From NCBI GenBank assembly GCA_963973915.1, contig CAXBBM010000011.1, forward strand, positions 1 through 64,000: a stretch of DNA of 64,000 nucleotides. Reading direction: 5' to 3'. The first letter of the stretch is position 1. Each line of letters opens with the position of its first letter. The notes under the pieces were generated by a model. It saw only the letters and a program-made list of their open reading frames with translations. It was not told where the DNA came from and did no database searches. A program made the position numbers and the translations under genes. Of this stretch, positions 44,394-53,795 are shown one piece after another. This stretch comes from Polycyclovorans sp002706265 (GTDB taxonomy: Bacteria; Pseudomonadota; Gammaproteobacteria; Nevskiales; Nevskiaceae).

Positions 44394-47300
44394 CCGGTTT
44401 CGTCCATCTGCGGCTGCACACCGAGTACGCCCTGACCGACGGCACGGTGCGTGTCGAGCCACCCAAGCGCAAGGGTGGCGGGCAGGGCGACACCCTGCTG
44501 ACCCGCGCGGCGGCGCTGGGGTTTGTGGCGGTTGCGGTCACCGACCCGACCAACGTCTACGCCACGGTCAAGTTTTACAAGGGCGCCGAGGCGGTGGGCA
44601 TCAAGCCGGTGGTCGGCTGTGATCTGTGGATCGCCCCGGAACTGCCGACCGATGCGCCGTCGCGCCTCACCGTGCTGGTGCAGAACGACACCGGTTTTCG
44701 CAACCTGTCGGCGATGCTCTCGGCCGCCTACATCGACGGCCAGTCCCGCGGACGTGCCTGCGTCTCGCGGGCACGACTGCAGGCGCATCATCAGGGCCTG
44801 ATCGCGCTCACCGGCCGCGACGGTGCACTCTTCCGCGCGGCCGCCGCCGATCAGGTCGGCCCGGCGCTGGTCGCCCTCGACGAACTCCAGGCCCTGTTCG
44901 GTGACCGGCTGTATCTGGACATCTGCCGCTGCGACCGGCCGGGGGATGAAGACTGGGTGCAGCAGGCCGTCGCCCTGTCGAAGCTGCGCGGCGTGCCGGT
45001 GGTGGCCACCAACGACGTGCGCTTTCTCACCCGCGACGACTTCGAGTCGCACGAGGCGCGCGTCTGCATTGCCGAAGGGCGGGTGCTGGCCGATCCCAAG
45101 CGACCGCGCCCCTACTCGCCGGAGCAATACCTCAAGTCGCCGGAAGAAATGGCCGAGCGCTTCGCCGATATGCCCGAGGCGCTGGAAAACAGCGTGCACA
45201 TCGCGCGGCGCTGTACCCTGACCCTGTCGTTCGGCACCTATCACCTGCCCAAGTTTCCGGTGCCGGACGGCGGCCCGCCCGACGCCTACCTGCGTGCCCG
45301 CGCCGAGCAGGGTCTGGCCGAGCGGTTCCCCGACGGACTGCCGCAGGGCCGCGCCGACGAGTACCGCCAGCGCCTGGACTACGAGCTGGGCATCATCGAA
45401 AAGATGGGCTTCGCCGGATACTTTCTGGTGGTCGCCGACTTCATTCAGTGGGCCAAGGAAAACGGCTGCCCGGTGGGGCCGGGCCGTGGCTCGGGCGCCG
45501 GCTCGCTGGTGGCCTATGCCATCCGCATCACCGACCTTGATCCGCTGCCGTTCAATCTGCTGTTCGAGCGCTTCCTCAATCCCGAACGCGTGTCGATGCC
45601 CGACTTCGACATCGACTTCTGCATGGACAACCGCGACCGCGTCATCCAGTACGTGGCCGAGCGTTACGGGCGCGACCGGGTCGGGCAGATCATCACCTAC
45701 TCCACCATGGCCGCGCGCGGCGTGGTGCGGGACGTCTGCCGCGTGCTCGGCCACGGCTATGGCTTTGGCGACCGGCTGGCCAAACTGATCCCCGGCACCC
45801 CCGGCGCCACCCTGGCCGACGCCATGGACGAGGTGCCGGAGCTCAAGCAGGCCTACGCGCAGGATGAAGAGATCCGCATGGTGCTCGACCTGGCGCTGTC
45901 GCTGGAGGGCGTGACCCGCGGCGTCGGCGTGCACGCCGGCGGCGTGGTGATTGCGCCCGAGCCGCTGACCACCTATTGCCCGCTCTACTGCGAAGCCGGC
46001 GGTGGCGGCCTGCGCACCCAGTTCGACATGAAGGACCTGGAAACCATCGGGCTGGTCAAGTTCGATTTTCTGGGCCTGAAAACCCTCACGGTGATTGAGG
46101 AGGCGGTGCAGACCATCGCCCGCAGCGGAACGACCCTCAATGTCCTCGACATTGCCATTGACGACGCCGAGACCTACGCCCTTTACGCCAGCGGCGAGAC
46201 CTCGGCGGTGTTCCAGATGGAATCGCCGGGCATGCAGAAGGCCGCGCGTGACCTCAAGCCCGACTGTTTCGAAGACATCGTGGCGCTGGTGTCCTTGTAC
46301 CGACCCGGCCCCATGGACCTGATTCCCGAGTACTGCGCGCGCAAGCGCGGCGACGCGCCGGTTGAATATCTGCACCCCGAGATGGAGCCGGTGCTGGCGC
46401 CCACCTACGGCATCTTCGTGTACCAGGAGCAGGTCATGCAGATGTCGCAGCGCATGGCCGGCTACACCCTGGGCGGCGCCGATCTGTTGCGCCGCGCCAT
46501 GGGCAAGAAAAAGGCCGATGAAATGGCCACCCAGCGCAGCATCTTCGAGGCAGGCGCCGAAGCGCGGGGCATCAGCGGCGACATCGCCAGCGGCGTGTTC
46601 GACCTGATGGAGAAGTTCGCCAATTACGGCTTCAACAAATCGCACGCCGCCGCTTACGCGCTGGTCAGCTATCAAACGGCGTGGTTGAAGCGGCATTACC
46701 CGGCCGAGTTCATGGCGGCGGTGCTGTCCTGCGAAATGGCGCACACCGAAACCATCGTCGTCATGCGCGACGAAGCGCTGCGCATGGGGCTGGACCTGCT
46801 GCCGCCCGACATCAACCGCAGTGAAGTGCGCTTTTCAGTCGCCGGCCCGCGCCAGGTGCGTTATGGGCTGGGCGCGATTCGTGGCGTCGGCGAGGGTGCG
46901 CTGGAGTCGATGCTTGCCGCGCGCGCCGCTGGCGGGCCGTTCACCGACCTGTTTGATTTTTGCCACCGCATCGACCTCAAGCGTGCCAACAGGCGCGTGC
47001 TCGAAGCCCTGATCGGCAGTGGCAGCCTCGATGGCCTGGGCCTCAATCGCGCCTCGCTGCTCGCGACCCTGCCCGCCGCCATCGGCATGGCCGAACAGGC
47101 CGCCAATGCCGCCGACAGCGGGCAGGTCGATCTGTTCGGCGGGGGCGATGCCGCCAGCGTGCCGGTCGTGGCCGCCACCGAAGTGGATGATTTCACCGAA
47201 CGGCAGCGCCTCGACAAAGAGCGCGAAACCTTGGGCTTCTACCTCTCGGGCCATCCCATAGACGCCTACCGCGACCTGGTGGACAAGGTCTGCTCGGGCC

Positions 47301-47983
47301 GGCTGCGCGCGTTGATCGCCGCCCAGGGCGTGCCGCCGCCGCCCGGCCCCGATGGCAAGACCGCGTGGCAGCCGCGCACCCGCGTCATGTTCGCCGCGTG
47401 GGTGACCGACCTGCGCTTCTTCAAGGGCGATGCCAGCGCCGACGGCCGCGGCGGCCGCGCCAGCTACAAGGTCACGCTCGACGACCAGGGCATGCAGATC
47501 AGCGTCTGGGTCGATGCCGAGCGCTGGCCGGCCTACCAGCATCGCGTCAAGGTCGACCGGCTGGTGTTCACCGTGGCCGAGTTGGGCTACTCGCCGGCGC
47601 GCGAAGGGCGCGAGGCCGAACCCCGGCTGTTCAATCCCGAATTTTTCACGCTTGACCAGGTGTATGCCGATCACGCCCAGCGCCTGACGCTGCACTGGCG
47701 CCGCCCTGCGGGTGAGGTGGTGGCCCTGCGCCGCGTGCTCAGCGATGCCCGCGATCCGGCGGGCGTTCCGGTCACGGTCAGGCTTGACCTGCCGGTAGGC
47801 CAGGCGCTGCTCGACCTGCCGCGCGAATGGCACCTGCGCCTCACCGACGCGCTGCTGCAGAGTCTGGTGACCTGGTTGGGCGACGACGCGCTGGAGATCA
47901 GCTATCGCGCCTACGTGGCGCCGGTGGTCGAGGGACGACGGCAACGCAACGCCCACTTCGTCGCAGCCGATGATGAGGAATAA
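44390..47983 (+). CDS. dnaE: DNA polymerase III alpha subunit
   Basis: DnaE is the replicative polymerase. The ATG at 44390 (overlapping the rnhB stop) gives 1197 residues; a GTG at 44381 is possible. An N-terminal PHP domain starts FVHLRLHTEYALTDG and has a small lysine/glycine insertion (PPKRKGGGQGD) before LLTRAAALGF. Catalytic aspartates lie in MPDFDIDFC (about 404-410) and KFDFLGLKT (about 557). YQEQVMQMSQRMAGYTLGGA and FNKSHAAAYALVSYQTAWLK are typical, and an OB domain lies near the C-terminus. Its place before accA is standard. Confidence 0.98.
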   Translation: MTGFVHLRLHTEYALTDGTVRVEPPKRKGGGQGDTLLTRAAALGFVAVAVTDPTNVYATVKFYKGAEAVGIKPVVGCDLWIAPELPTDAPSRLTVLVQNDTGFRNLSAMLSAAYIDGQSRGRACVSRARLQAHHQGLIALTGRDGALFRAAAADQVGPALVALDELQALFGDRLYLDICRCDRPGDEDWVQQAVALSKLRGVPVVATNDVRFLTRDDFESHEARVCIAEGRVLADPKRPRPYSPEQYLKSPEEMAERFADMPEALENSVHIARRCTLTLSFGTYHLPKFPVPDGGPPDAYLRARAEQGLAERFPDGLPQGRADEYRQRLDYELGIIEKMGFAGYFLVVADFIQWAKENGCPVGPGRGSGAGSLVAYAIRITDLDPLPFNLLFERFLNPERVSMPDFDIDFCMDNRDRVIQYVAERYGRDRVGQIITYSTMAARGVVRDVCRVLGHGYGFGDRLAKLIPGTPGATLADAMDEVPELKQAYAQDEEIRMVLDLALSLEGVTRGVGVHAGGVVIAPEPLTTYCPLYCEAGGGGLRTQFDMKDLETIGLVKFDFLGLKTLTVIEEAVQTIARSGTTLNVLDIAIDDAETYALYASGETSAVFQMESPGMQKAARDLKPDCFEDIVALVSLYRPGPMDLIPEYCARKRGDAPVEYLHPEMEPVLAPTYGIFVYQEQVMQMSQRMAGYTLGGADLLRRAMGKKKADEMATQRSIFEAGAEARGISGDIASGVFDLMEKFANYGFNKSHAAAYALVSYQTAWLKRHYPAEFMAAVLSCEMAHTETIVVMRDEALRMGLDLLPPDINRSEVRFSVAGPRQVRYGLGAIRGVGEGALESMLAARAAGGPFTDLFDFCHRIDLKRANRRVLEALIGSGSLDGLGLNRASLLATLPAAIGMAEQAANAADSGQVDLFGGGDAASVPVVAATEVDDFTERQRLDKERETLGFYLSGHPIDAYRDLVDKVCSGRLRALIAAQGVPPPPGPDGKTAWQPRTRVMFAAWVTDLRFFKGDASADGRGGRASYKVTLDDQGMQISVWVDAERWPAYQHRVKVDRLVFTVAELGYSPAREGREAEPRLFNPEFFTLDQVYADHAQRLTLHWRRPAGEVVALRRVLSDARDPAGVPVTVRLDLPVGQALLDLPREWHLRLTDALLQSLVTWLGDDALEISYRAYVAPVVEGRRQRNAHFVAADDEE

Positions 47984-47990
47984 TACCGAC

Positions 47991-48956
47991 ATGAAACCGA
48001 CCTACCTCGACTTCGAACAGCCCATCGCGGAACTTGATCAGCGGATCGAGGACCTGCGCTTCTCTACCGCCGGGCGCGGCGTGGACCTCAATGAAGAGAT
48101 CACCCGGCTTGAGGCCAAGAGCCGCGAGTTGACGGCGCAGATATTCGGCCAACTCACGCCCTGGCAGGTGGCCCAGGTGGCGCGGCATCCGCAGCGCCCG
48201 TATTCGCTGGACTACCTGCAGCACCTGTTCACCGACTGGGAAGAACTGCACGGCGACCGGCATTTTCGTGATGACCCGAGCATGATCTGCGGCGTGGCGC
48301 GCTTCGAAGGCCGCGCCTGCGTGGTGCTGGGCCAGCAGAAGGGGCGCGATGCCAAGGAGCGCGTCTATCGCAATTTCGGCATGCCCAAGCCCGAGGGTTA
48401 CCGCAAGGCGCTGCGCCTGATGCAGCTGGCCGAGCGCTTCCACCTGCCCATCTTCACCTTCATCGACACGCCGGGCGCCTATCCCGGCATCGGTGCCGAA
48501 GAGCGCAACCAGTCCGAGGCCATTGCCCGCAACCTGTTCGAGATGGCGCGACTGCGCACGCCGGTGATCGCCACCGTGATTGGCGAAGGCGGCTCGGGCG
48601 GGGCGCTGGCCATCGGCGTGGCCGATCACGTGATCATGCTCAGCAACAGCATCTACTCGGTGATTTCGCCCGAGGGCTGCGCGTCGATCCTGTTCAAGAG
48701 CGCCGCACGTGCGCCCGAGGCGGCCGAGGCAATGAAGATCACCGCGCAGGACCTGCTGGGCCACAAGCTCATCGACGAAATCGTGGCCGAGCCGCTGGGC
48801 GGCGCGCACCGCGACGTGCCCGCCACCATGGAGTCCCTGCGCCTGCGTCTGAGCGCGGCGTTTGAAGGCCTGCGCGCAATGCCCATGACCCAGCTCGCCG
48901 AACGGCGGCACCAGCGTCTGATGAGCTTCGGGGCGTTCGAACTGGTCCCGGCCTGA
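47991..48956 (+). CDS. accA: Acetyl-CoA carboxylase carboxyltransferase subunit alpha
   Basis: AccA with AccD transfers carboxyl groups from biotin to acetyl-CoA, forming malonyl-CoA. The ATG at 47991 gives 321 residues (E. coli 319) starting KPTYLDFEQPIAELDQRIE; an earlier in-frame ATG at 47970 lies inside dnaE and adds atypical residues. FIDTPGAYPGIGAEERNQSE and VIGEGGSGGALAIGVAD form the carboxyl-CoA site, and ISPEGCASILF is conserved. It is probably co-transcribed with dnaE. Confidence 0.97.
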   Translation: MKPTYLDFEQPIAELDQRIEDLRFSTAGRGVDLNEEITRLEAKSRELTAQIFGQLTPWQVAQVARHPQRPYSLDYLQHLFTDWEELHGDRHFRDDPSMICGVARFEGRACVVLGQQKGRDAKERVYRNFGMPKPEGYRKALRLMQLAERFHLPIFTFIDTPGAYPGIGAEERNQSEAIARNLFEMARLRTPVIATVIGEGGSGGALAIGVADHVIMLSNSIYSVISPEGCASILFKSAARAPEAAEAMKITAQDLLGHKLIDEIVAEPLGGAHRDVPATMESLRLRLSAAFEGLRAMPMTQLAERRHQRLMSFGAFELVPA

Positions 48957-48969
48957 ATCCAGTGGCGCC

Positions 48970-50232
48970 ATGGGCCGGCCGGTGACCGCGGCGCTGGGCC
49001 TCGCGCTGCACCCGCCGCCGGCCCCGCATCTGGTCGTGGCGCTGTCGGGCGGTCGCGACTCGGTCAGCCTGCTGCACGCCCTGGTCGCGCAGCGGGCGGG
49101 CGCGGTCAGCGCAGTGCACGTGCACCATGGCCTGCAGGCGGCCGCCGACCGGTTTGCCGCTCATTGCGAAGCGATCTGCGCCGTCTGGAAGGTGCCCTTG
49201 CTCGTGCGGCAGGTCGCCGTGACCCGCAGCGGTGACGGGCTGGAAGCCGATGCGCGCCGCGCCCGCTACGCCGCTCTGGCCGAGGCCGTGCCGCCGGCGG
49301 CGGTGCTGGTGACCGCGCACCACGCGGGTGATCAGGCCGAGACGGTCTTGATGCGCGTGCTGCGCGGCACTGGCCCCGACGGTCTGGCGGGCATGCGTGT
49401 GCAGGGCGTCACCGCCCACGGCACGCCGGTCTGGCGACCGTGGCTGTCGATCACGCCGCAGCAGATTGCCGCGTACGCGCAGTCACAGGCGCTGGTGTGG
49501 ATAGACGATCCCCACAATGAGGATCCCGCGTTCACCCGCGTCTGGCTGCGGCGGCATCTGCTGCCTCAAATCGAGACCCGCTATCCCGCCGCGCAGGCGG
49601 CGCTCGTCCGGCTGGCCGGGTTGATGGCCGAGCGTGCGCCCGCGCCAGAGACCGTGATCGAGCGGCAGACCGACTGGGGCCGCTGCTGGCCGCTGGACGC
49701 GGCCGCGCGATTGCCCGAGCCCGAACGGCGCGAGGCGCTGCGGGGCTGGCTGCGCAGCCGTCTCGGCCAAGTGCCGTCGGCCGCGATGCTGGCGCGCGTG
49801 GAGCGCGAAGTGGTCCGCGCAGGCCGCGGCCGACATCCGGCCCTGCGGATTCGCGGGGTCACCTTGCGGCGCCACCGACAGGGGCTTTACGCCACCGATG
49901 ATCTCTTGCCTTTGCAGCCGCGCGTGTGGTCCGGAACGGCGTGGGTCGAACTGCCCGGCTGGGGGTGCTTCACCGCAGACACGGCGCCCGAGGCGCCGCT
50001 GACCGTGCGGGCCGCTCGGCCGGGTGAGCGCATCAGGCCGCGGGGCAGTGCGCAGCATCAACGCATCAGCACCTTGATGCACGCCCGGGGCGTGCCGGCG
50101 TGGCTGCGCCACCGGGTGCCGGTTCTGGCGTGCGGCGACCAGGTGGTGGCGCTGGCCGATTGGCGACTCAGTGACCGGGCGCCGGCAGGTTTGCGGTGGC
50201 AGCCCGCGGACGGATGGACAGGGTCGTTCTAG
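48970..50232 (+). CDS. tilS: tRNA(Ile)-lysidine synthetase
   Basis: TilS makes lysidine at C34 of the AUA-reading tRNA(Ile), changing both codon and amino-acid identity. The 420 residues have the PP-loop LSGGRDSVSLLHAL at about 25-38 (an Arg where the third variable position is often Met, Val or Leu). AVHVHHGLQ and VTAHHAGDQAETVLMRVLRG follow, then a TilS C-terminal substrate-binding domain with RAARPGERIRPRG. It ends the backbone operon here. In many relatives pyrG lies close downstream; here an accessory block intervenes. Confidence 0.95.
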   Translation: MGRPVTAALGLALHPPPAPHLVVALSGGRDSVSLLHALVAQRAGAVSAVHVHHGLQAAADRFAAHCEAICAVWKVPLLVRQVAVTRSGDGLEADARRARYAALAEAVPPAAVLVTAHHAGDQAETVLMRVLRGTGPDGLAGMRVQGVTAHGTPVWRPWLSITPQQIAAYAQSQALVWIDDPHNEDPAFTRVWLRRHLLPQIETRYPAAQAALVRLAGLMAERAPAPETVIERQTDWGRCWPLDAAARLPEPERREALRGWLRSRLGQVPSAAMLARVEREVVRAGRGRHPALRIRGVTLRRHRQGLYATDDLLPLQPRVWSGTAWVELPGWGCFTADTAPEAPLTVRAARPGERIRPRGSAQHQRISTLMHARGVPAWLRHRVPVLACGDQVVALADWRLSDRAPAGLRWQPADGWTGSF

Positions 50233-50241
50233 CCGGGCAAG

Positions 50242-50274
50242 AAAAAGCGGCGCCAACCCCCAGGCAGGCGCCGC
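50242..50274 (-). terminator. Intrinsic terminator of the polyglycine lipoprotein gene
   Basis: On the minus strand GCGGCGCC/GGCGCCGC forms an 8-bp stem followed by TTTTTC. It lies between the convergent ends of tilS and the lipoprotein gene and favours minus-strand termination. Confidence 0.75.
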
Positions 50275-50296
50275 CAATGGTGCAACCCGCCCGACT

Positions 50297-50878
50297 TCAG
50301 AGGCAGTTGTCGTCGTCGCTCGCCGAAGTGCCGGCATTGAAGCGCACGCAGCCGCAGGCGACATTGCCGTCTTCCAGGGTGCGGATGACCGAGGCTTGAT
50401 ACTGCACGCCGTTCTCGAGCGGGGTTTCGTTGGTCAAGGCGACCTCGGTGGGGAAGCCTCCGCCCAATGCCGGGCTGGCGCCATGCATCAACGGCGAGCT
50501 GACGTTGTTGGGCAGCGTTTGCGGATTGTCGAGGCTCGGCAGTGCGCTGCGGGTGTAGGCCAGTTCGCAGCGTTCGTCCAGTGCGCCCGGCGTGGTGCCC
50601 TGAGGGACGCACGCGGTCGGATTGGCGGCGATGAACTCCAGGTTCGCGACGCGCGCCACCGTCAGGCTGCTGACGGCGCCGTCTGTCCATGAGTACATGG
50701 GCACCAGCTCTCCGGTGACCTGCATGGGAATCACATCGGTGCAGCTCGCGCTGCCACCGCCACCCCCGCCGCCACCCCCGCCACCGCCACCTCCGCTGTT
50801 GTTGGAATCGCTGTCGCAGGCGGCGAGCGCCAGGGCGGCCATCGGGCAGAGCAGGGTCATGAGAAGTGCGCGTTTCAT
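50297..50878 (-). CDS. Putative lipoprotein with polyglycine tract
   Basis: I do not recognise a family. The 193 residues start with a lipoprotein signal peptide; the lipobox is ALAAC with the acylated cysteine at 21. After DSDSNNS comes a run of 14 glycines (29-42), a likely flexible tether. The remaining 150 or so residues have five cysteines (CTDV, ACVPQG, CELAY and the pair ACGC) plus a C-terminal DDDNCL, suggesting disulfide bonds outside the inner membrane. It has its own terminator and is divergent from the peptide transporter. It could be an envelope or secreted substrate-facing protein; the function is open. Confidence 0.75.
   Translation of the reverse strand: MKRALLMTLLCPMAALALAACDSDSNNSGGGGGGGGGGGGGGSASCTDVIPMQVTGELVPMYSWTDGAVSSLTVARVANLEFIAANPTACVPQGTTPGALDERCELAYTRSALPSLDNPQTLPNNVSSPLMHGASPALGGGFPTEVALTNETPLENGVQYQASVIRTLEDGNVACGCVRFNAGTSASDDDNCL
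50753..50794 (-). repeat. GGN codon repeat encoding 14 glycines
   Basis: Fourteen consecutive GGN codons lie just after the lipoprotein signal sequence. The third positions mix T, C, G and A, so it is a codon-level repeat rather than a pure microsatellite, and slippage should be limited. Confidence 0.9.
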
Positions 50879-51003
50879 CGAAGGGTTCCCTTGTGTTGTC
50901 GGTCTGGTCGTACCGTACCCAGCCTAGGGAGGGCGCAATACCCCCCGATCCGGGGGCACCACGCGCGTCGCGGGTGGGCTGATGCCAGACCCGAGCACGC
51001 GCC

Positions 51004-51019
51004 TGGCACTATCCCTGCT
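51004..51019 (+). promoter_or_regulatory. Sigma54-like promoter of the peptide transporter operon
   Basis: TGGCAC at 51004-51009 and CTGCT at 51015-51019 place the invariant GG and GC with the canonical ten bases between them (consensus TGGCACG-N4-TTGC). The expected start, about 12 bases after the GC, leaves a 5' UTR near 30 bases before the ATG at 51061. A short motif like this can arise by chance, and no activator site is evident. Confidence 0.45.
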
Positions 51020-51060
51020 ACCTTCTTTCGCTCAACTTTTCGGGTTCTAGCGAGGCACGC

Positions 51061-52839
51061 ATGAAGCTGCGCCTTTTTCTGGCACTGAGCGCGTCATTTC
51101 TGCTGGCGATGGCGGCGGCGTGTTCCCGTCCGGGCGTCGACAGCGAGGTGAAGCGCTACCGGCATTCCGACGACGGCGTGCCGACCAACATCGATCCTCT
51201 GCAAGCGGCGACGGTGTATTCCAACCAGATCGTGGTCAGCGTCTACGACACGCTGTATCGCTACAAATATCTGGCGCGGCCTTATGTGCTGGTGCCGAAT
51301 CTGGCGGCCGGCATGCCGGAGATCAGTGACGATGGCCTGACCTACACCATCACCCTGAAGCCGGGCGTGCGGTTCATTGACGATGAGGCCTTCCCAGACG
51401 GCAAGGGTCGTGAGGTCACCGCGCATGACGTGGTGTACTCGCTGAAGCGGCATTTCGACCCGGCCCGGGTGTCTCAGGGGCGCTGGTTGTGGGATCGCAA
51501 GATCGAAGGGCTGAATCAGTGGATGGACGCCGGCGCCGACTACGACGCCGCAGTGCCCGGCCTGTTGGCGGTGGATGACCACACGGTGCGCGTGCGGCTG
51601 GTCAAGCCCTTTCCGCAGTTCATGAACACCCTGGCGCAGGGTTTCGCGGCCATCGTGCCGCACGAGGCGGTGACCGCGTATGGCGAGGGCCTGGGCACTC
51701 GGGCGGTGGGCTCGGGGCCGTGGAAGCTTGAACGTTACACGCGCGAGCAGGTGCGCCTGGTGCGCAATCCCGACTTCCGCAAGGAGCCTCTGGACCTGGC
51801 CTACGAGGGCTACGACGCCGCCCTGCACGGCCACTTGGGCATCGCCCATCTCGATGGCAAGCCGTCCCCGTTTGTCGATGAGCTGTGGATCGACTTCATC
51901 CAGGAGTCTGCCGCGCGCTGGGCGTCGTTTACCTCGGGGCGTGAGATCCAGATGTCGGGCCTGCCGGTGGAGCAGACCGACATCGTGCTGGCCTCCAAGG
52001 ATCCGGTGGCGCTCAAGCCCGAGTATGCGCAGCGCTATCACCTCGACACCGGGCCCGAGGCCGGGCTGGTGTTCACGGTCTTCAACATGGCCGACCCCGA
52101 CATCGGCAACGTGCCCGACCCGCAGCGCAACGCCATGAATCGCGCATTGCGCTGTGCCATGCGCGATGCCTTTGACTGGCAGCAGCGCAACGACCGCTTC
52201 TACTCCGGTCTGGGCGAGGTGTTCCCCGGCGTGATTCCACCCCTCCTGGCCGAGTTCGACGCCACGCTGTCGCGTGATTCGGTCACCCACAATCCCGAGC
52301 GCGCCCGGGCGCGGCTGGCCGAGGCCGGCTGGACGGCGGAGAACCTGCCCACGCTCGATTACGGGCTGGTGGCCTCGGTGCTGGGGCGCGAAATGGCGGA
52401 AGAATTCCGCGGTTACATGGCCGCAGTCGGCATTCCGCCCGAAAAGATCAACATCAAGAGCTACGCCACCTTCGGCGATTACAACCGCGCCCTGCGCACC
52501 TCCGAGTTGCCGATCATGGGCTATGGCTGGGGGCTGGACTACCCGGACGCCGAGAACGTGCTGCAACTGTTCTACGGCCCCAACGCGGCACCGGGCAGCA
52601 ACGCCGCCAACTACCGCAATCCGGCCTATGACGCGCTGTACGAACAATCGTCGGTGATGCTGCCCAGCGCGGCGCGCAGCGAGATCTATCGGCAGATGAA
52701 CCAGATGCTGATCGACGACTGCGTGGGCATTCTGTCGCTGTCGCGACGGCGCATCGCCCTCTGGCACCGGGACGTGCTGGGGCTGCCCGACCGGCAGATT
52801 CTGGGCGGTTTCTGGCTGCGCTTCGTTGACGTGAAATAG
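51061..52839 (+). CDS. Peptide ABC transporter substrate-binding lipoprotein
   Basis: A 592-residue family 5 extracellular solute-binding protein (DppA/OppA type). The signal peptide ends in a lipobox, MAAAC, with the lipid cysteine at 21. The first mature block NIDPLQAATVYSNQIVVSVY and the motif LTYTITLKPGVRFIDDEAF are typical. A late region YGWGLDYPDAENVLQLFYGP matches the peptide-binding family signature. The chain is longer than the 520-550 common in the family. It leads a five-gene operon of binding protein, two permeases and two ATPases. The substrate may be oligopeptides but cannot be fixed from sequence. Confidence 0.92.
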   Translation: MKLRLFLALSASFLLAMAAACSRPGVDSEVKRYRHSDDGVPTNIDPLQAATVYSNQIVVSVYDTLYRYKYLARPYVLVPNLAAGMPEISDDGLTYTITLKPGVRFIDDEAFPDGKGREVTAHDVVYSLKRHFDPARVSQGRWLWDRKIEGLNQWMDAGADYDAAVPGLLAVDDHTVRVRLVKPFPQFMNTLAQGFAAIVPHEAVTAYGEGLGTRAVGSGPWKLERYTREQVRLVRNPDFRKEPLDLAYEGYDAALHGHLGIAHLDGKPSPFVDELWIDFIQESAARWASFTSGREIQMSGLPVEQTDIVLASKDPVALKPEYAQRYHLDTGPEAGLVFTVFNMADPDIGNVPDPQRNAMNRALRCAMRDAFDWQQRNDRFYSGLGEVFPGVIPPLLAEFDATLSRDSVTHNPERARARLAEAGWTAENLPTLDYGLVASVLGREMAEEFRGYMAAVGIPPEKINIKSYATFGDYNRALRTSELPIMGYGWGLDYPDAENVLQLFYGPNAAPGSNAANYRNPAYDALYEQSSVMLPSAARSEIYRQMNQMLIDDCVGILSLSRRRIALWHRDVLGLPDRQILGGFWLRFVDVK

Positions 52840-52841
52840 GC

Positions 52842-53795
52842 ATGGCAGGACTGGGGTATCTGATCCGCCGTCTTGCGACCGGCATTCCGCTGATCCTGGG
52901 CGTGACCTTCATCAGCTTTTTGCTGATGGTGTATTTCGGGCCCGATCTGAGTTTCGAGCTGGTGGGCAAGAACCCGACGGCGGAGCAGATCGCGGCGGCG
53001 CGCGCCCAACTGGGGTATGACCAGCCGTTCTGGGTGCGTTACGCCGCGTACCTGCACGAGATGGTGACCTTCGATTTCGGTCGTTCGGTGTCCACCGGGC
53101 AGCCGGTGAGGGGCCTGCTGGCCGACGCGGTGCCGGTGTCGCTGGCGCTCACGCTGCCGGGCTTCGTGCTCGGCAACCTGCTGGGCATCGCGCTGGCGCT
53201 GCTGGCGGCCTGGCACCGCGGCCGCTGGCTGGACCGCAGCATCATGGCGTTTTCGGTGATCGGGATGAGCATCAGTTTTCTGATCATCATCATCGTGTTT
53301 CAGCTGCTGTTTTCATCGCGCTACGGGCTGAACTTTTTCCCGGTGCGCGGCTGGGACATGAGCAGTCCCGGCGCCTACCTGTATTACGTGACCGTGCCCA
53401 CGCTGGCGATCGTGTTTGTCAGTCTGGGCTACAACACGCGCTTCTACCGCGCGGTGTTCGTCGAGGAGGTTGGCCGCGACCATGTGCGCACCGCGCGGGC
53501 GTTTGGCGCCGGGGCGGGCATCATTTTGTGGAAGTACGTGCTCAAGAACAGCCTGATTCCCATCATCACCCGCGTGATGTTCTCGATTCCGTCCATCGTG
53601 ATTGCCGGCAGCCTGTTGATCGAGAGCTACTTCGGCATTCCCGGTGCGGGCAAGCTCACCTTTGACGCGGTCACCACCGGCGACCAGCCGGTGCTCAAGG
53701 CGGTGGTGAGCCTGACGGCGCTGATGTTCGTGGTGGTGCTGATCATCAATGATCTGCTGTACCGCGCGGTGGACCCCCGTGTGGCGCTGACATGA
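52842..53795 (+). CDS. Peptide ABC transporter permease (DppB/OppB type)
   Basis: The 317-residue inner-membrane permease has about six hydrophobic segments, the first at MAGLGYLIRRLATGIPLILG and following residues. The family N-terminal region AARAQLGYDQPFWVRYAAYL precedes the transmembrane core. The EAA-type loop that contacts the ATPase is visible near RDHVRTARAFGAGAGIILWK, and the C-terminal LIESYFGIPGAGKLTFDAV is typical. It starts three bases after the binding protein and overlaps the next permease by four. Confidence 0.94.
   Translation: MAGLGYLIRRLATGIPLILGVTFISFLLMVYFGPDLSFELVGKNPTAEQIAAARAQLGYDQPFWVRYAAYLHEMVTFDFGRSVSTGQPVRGLLADAVPVSLALTLPGFVLGNLLGIALALLAAWHRGRWLDRSIMAFSVIGMSISFLIIIIVFQLLFSSRYGLNFFPVRGWDMSSPGAYLYYVTVPTLAIVFVSLGYNTRFYRAVFVEEVGRDHVRTARAFGAGAGIILWKYVLKNSLIPIITRVMFSIPSIVIAGSLLIESYFGIPGAGKLTFDAVTTGDQPVLKAVVSLTALMFVVVLIINDLLYRAVDPRVALT

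Noticed and set aside
50753..50794. Phase-variable microsatellite in the lipoprotein gene
   Set aside because: The glycine codons differ at third positions, so the DNA is not a uniform repeat and slippage switching is unlikely.
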